NCBI GenBank assembly: GCA_019416265.1
Contig: DXXQ01000216.1
Span: 1-39,744 of the forward strand
From: Clostridiales bacterium
Lineage (GTDB): Bacteria; Bacillota; Clostridia; Lachnospirales; Lachnospiraceae
Direction: 5' to 3'
DNA: 39,744 bases
The position numbers were made by a program, and so were the translations under genes. The notes beneath the pieces are model-generated. The model saw nothing but the letters and a program-made list of their open reading frames with translations. It ran no database searches and was not told where the DNA came from. Within the stretch, counting starts at the first letter, position 1; the number at the start of each line of letters is the position of its first letter. Below, piece after piece: positions 38,146 through 39,744 of this stretch.

Positions 38146-39390
38146 TCAGGATTTGATCACGCGGATCATCAGGAAGAGAAGAAGGAGGAGGAGAGAAAGT
38201 CCGATTCCGCCGATGACATAATACATGGAATCACTTCTGGAGGCGGAAAAATCCTCCGCTTCTTTCATATTTTGTTCACCTGTTTCAGCCTTCGTGTCTT
38301 CTACGGCAACCTCATTTTCCAGGGTGGCTGTTCCGACTCTTGCATTTCCGAAATAATAGCTTCTGCGGATCTTGTCGCCCTTTTCCTTGTCCTTAAAGGT
38401 GAGACTGTCGGCTGAGGCGCCGTTGGGTACGAAAACAATTCCGCCGGATATCCGGTTCAGATCTTCGTCGGGCAATTCCAGTCTGCCGAAATTCTCGTAT
38501 CCGTAATTTAAAAGGGAAATCGCCTCATCGTCCGTAACATCTGCAGCGCCGTTGAGGACAACACAGATCAGGGTAATGTCGTTTTTGGAAGCTGCACAGA
38601 CAAGGGTACTGCCGGAGGCCTGGGTATACCCCTCTTTGCCGCCCAGACAGCCCTGATAATAGGCAGGGTCTGCACTGTTGGTCATTGTGAACTTATTGGT
38701 AAGAACGCGCTCGCCGCCGGATACGTTGGTTGCCGGAATGGTGTAGGACTGGGCTGCCGCAATGGTGCGGAAGGTATCGTTGTTTATGGCTGCACGCATG
38801 ATCAGCGCCATATCGTAGGCTGTGGTATGCTGATTTTCGTCGGGAAGTCCGGTGGGATTTGTGAAAACAGTATCCTTACAGCCAAGCTCTGCTGCGCGGG
38901 CATTCATTTTTTCCACAAAGGCCTCTACAGAGCCGCCCACATGTTCCGCAACCTGAAGGGCAACATCGTTGGCGGAGGCGACCATGATGGCGTAAAGGCA
39001 CTGTTCCATGGTAAAGACTTCATCCAACTGGGCGGAGATGCTGACTCCGCCGTCTGTTACGCCGGAAACTCCGGTGGCAGTCATGGTGACGTTATCTGTG
39101 AGCTGGCTGTTCTCCAGAGCCACAAGGGTTGTCATGATCTTGACTGCAGCAGAGGGATAAAGAGGCTGGTCTGCATTTTTTGAAAAAAGAGAAGTCTTGG
39201 TAGAGGACTCCATGACCACGGCGGCAGTGGAAGAGATATCTGCAGCCTGGGGCCAGCCGGGGATTGCGTTTGTGGTAATGGCAGAGGTCTGTTCCGGGCT
39301 CTCCTGAGCTGCCCATACGGGGGTCTGCAAAAGAAGAGAGACGCTGATGCCGAAAGCCATAACTGCAGCGGTAAATTTCTTTTTTATCAT
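38146..39390 (-). CDS. D-alanyl-D-alanine carboxypeptidase-like protein (DacF type) with altered SxxK and KTG motifs
   Basis: The 414-residue product is a paralogue of the protein at 27432-28691, with a signal peptide (MIKKKFTAAVMAFGISVS, cleavage near VWAAQ), an S11-type domain and a C-terminal transmembrane helix (near 385-408) ending IRVIKS. The catalytic region reads PSAAVK: Ala81 is at the normal serine place (three before Lys84) and Ser80 is one residue too early. SxN is intact (SAN, 139-141). KTG reads KEG (252-254). FTNPTGLPDENQHTTAYDMA is well kept. The start is ATG 39390; the frame open upstream would add 49 residues without a signal peptide. Activity is doubtful but not excluded. 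Confidence 0.85.
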   Translation of the reverse strand: MIKKKFTAAVMAFGISVSLLLQTPVWAAQESPEQTSAITTNAIPGWPQAADISSTAAVVMESSTKTSLFSKNADQPLYPSAAVKIMTTLVALENSQLTDNVTMTATGVSGVTDGGVSISAQLDEVFTMEQCLYAIMVASANDVALQVAEHVGGSVEAFVEKMNARAAELGCKDTVFTNPTGLPDENQHTTAYDMALIMRAAINNDTFRTIAAAQSYTIPATNVSGGERVLTNKFTMTNSADPAYYQGCLGGKEGYTQASGSTLVCAASKNDITLICVVLNGAADVTDDEAISLLNYGYENFGRLELPDEDLNRISGGIVFVPNGASADSLTFKDKEKGDKIRRSYYFGNARVGTATLENEVAVEDTKAETGEQNMKEAEDFSASRSDSMYYVIGGIGLSLLLLLLFLMIRVIKS

Positions 39391-39440
39391 AATAAGTATC
39401 TGCTCCTGTATTGAAAAATTTATAAAACTGTAGAGTGGTT

Positions 39441-39507
39441 TGAATTTCTGCCTGTATGTCCCGGGCCTTTGACAAAGGAGTGCCAAAACACCCTGGGGGA
39501 TCGTACC
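39441..39507. repeat. Inverted repeat copy A, in the leader of the carboxypeptidase-like gene
   Basis: This 67-base segment aligns without gaps to the reverse complement of 39620-39686, with about 50 of 67 identical positions. The longest shared block is TGCCAAAACACC. It lies in the 5' untranslated region of the - strand gene. Confidence 0.7.
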
Positions 39508-39545
39508 ATATGAACAATAACAGGAATTTTCAAACACACTCTAAT

Positions 39546-39554
39546 AGTATAGCA
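39546..39554 (-). promoter_or_regulatory. Extended -10 promoter of the carboxypeptidase-like gene
   Basis: On the - strand, TGC followed by TATACT (39551-39546) forms an extended -10. No good -35 is visible, which extended -10 promoters can tolerate. The implied leader is about 150 bases and includes repeat copy A. Confidence 0.55.
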
Positions 39555-39619
39555 CATTTCTTGCAAAAAATATAATAGAATGTTAAAATAAAATGTAACG
39601 AAAATGTTACTGTCCACAC

Positions 39620-39686
39620 GGCACTATCCCGCGAGGTGTTTTGGCATATATATGCCAAAATCCCGAGACATACAAGCCGAAATTCC
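39620..39686. repeat. Inverted repeat copy B
   Basis: This is the partner of 39441-39507 in opposite orientation, about 75 percent identical. It contains a perfect 22-bp palindrome where copy A has a diverged version. Confidence 0.7.
39639..39660. repeat. Perfect 22-bp palindrome
   Basis: TTTTGGCATAT is followed directly by its reverse complement. Such a site could bind a dimeric regulator or form a cruciform. It lies inside inverted repeat copy B. Confidence 0.85.
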
Positions 39687-39718
39687 ATTGCCGCAGGCAA
39701 TCTGGAATGAATTTTGGC
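39676..39718. repeat. Imperfect 43-base hairpin
   Basis: GCCGAAATTCCA-TTGCC pairs with GGCAA and TGGAAT-ATTTTGGC around a GCA loop, with small bulges. No T run follows on either side. It overlaps the end of repeat copy B and reads like part of a dispersed intergenic element. Confidence 0.6.
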
Positions 39719-39724
39719 TCGTTG

Positions 39725-39744
39725 CTGTGAACGGAGTGAACAGT
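39725..39744 (+). repeat. 20-base dispersed repeat, copy 2 (cut by the window edge)
   Basis: CTGTGAACGGAGTGAACAGT matches 3602-3621 at 19 of 20 positions. It directly follows the hairpin at 39676-39718, so it is probably the end part of a larger intergenic element. Confidence 0.6.

Larger units (their letters stand above)
39391..39744. other. Gene-free region of 354 bases at the right edge
   Basis: No convincing gene is visible. It holds the leader and promoter of the carboxypeptidase-like gene, a small GTAAC/GTTAC inverted repeat at 39596-39609, the inverted repeat pair, the 22-bp palindrome and the imperfect hairpin. The window ends inside a further repeat. The structure suggests a non-coding dispersed element rather than a decayed gene. 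Confidence 0.6.

Noticed and set aside
39391..39537. Upstream extension of the carboxypeptidase-like gene by 49 codons
   Set aside because: It would place 49 residues before a clear signal peptide and would cover repeat copy A; the ATG at 39390 starts directly at the signal peptide.

Overview
The window looks like a chromosomal segment of a Gram-positive, endospore-forming gut clostridium, most likely of the family Lachnospiraceae. The evidence is the sporulation genes (gpr, spoIIP), purine-rich AGGAGG-type ribosome binding sites, sigma-A promoters of Firmicutes type, a Bacillus-type LexA operator in front of uvrA, and secreted proteins carrying YYY/W-rich cell-wall-binding repeats. Nearly all genes lie on the + strand. 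Only rpsT and a carboxypeptidase-like gene at the right end are on the - strand. I saw no tRNA, rRNA, CRISPR array, prophage or transposase gene.

Bases 1-10540 hold housekeeping and sporulation genes: the 3' part of comEC, holA, convergent rpsT, gpr-spoIIP, a secreted protein with a duplicated domain, then lepA, a small lipoprotein and hemW. Bases 10540-17700 carry DNA repair and cell shape genes: uvrA with its own SOS-type promoter, an mreB/mbl homologue with a structured leader, recD2 and comF. Bases 17700-21890 form a membrane and c-di-AMP cluster: two unrecognised membrane proteins, cdaA, cdaR and an HPr-like phosphocarrier in the place where glmM often sits. Bases 21930-26105 encode two large secreted wall enzymes, an L,D-transpeptidase and a GH25 lysozyme, each with repeat-type wall-binding modules.

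Bases 26286-38058 are a tightly packed surface-polysaccharide operon of nine genes. They encode a WecE-like sugar aminotransferase, a carboxypeptidase-like protein that has lost its catalytic motifs, RmlC, an ABC exporter (Wzm plus a Wzt with a C-terminal glycan-recognition extension), a two-domain GT2 glycosyltransferase, a WsaF-like glycosyltransferase, a SAM methyltransferase, a kinase-fold protein and a multi-spanning DUF2142/GT-C-like protein. I read this as an ABC-transporter-dependent pathway for a rhamnose-type and possibly Fuc4N-containing glycan. The methyltransferase and kinase may make a non-reducing-end cap that Wzt reads. This is analogous to WbdD of E. coli O9a, but split into two genes. 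Convergent to the operon lies a second carboxypeptidase-like paralogue, also with altered catalytic motifs. Beyond it is a 354-base gene-free region rich in inverted repeats. A 20-base piece of that region recurs upstream of gpr.
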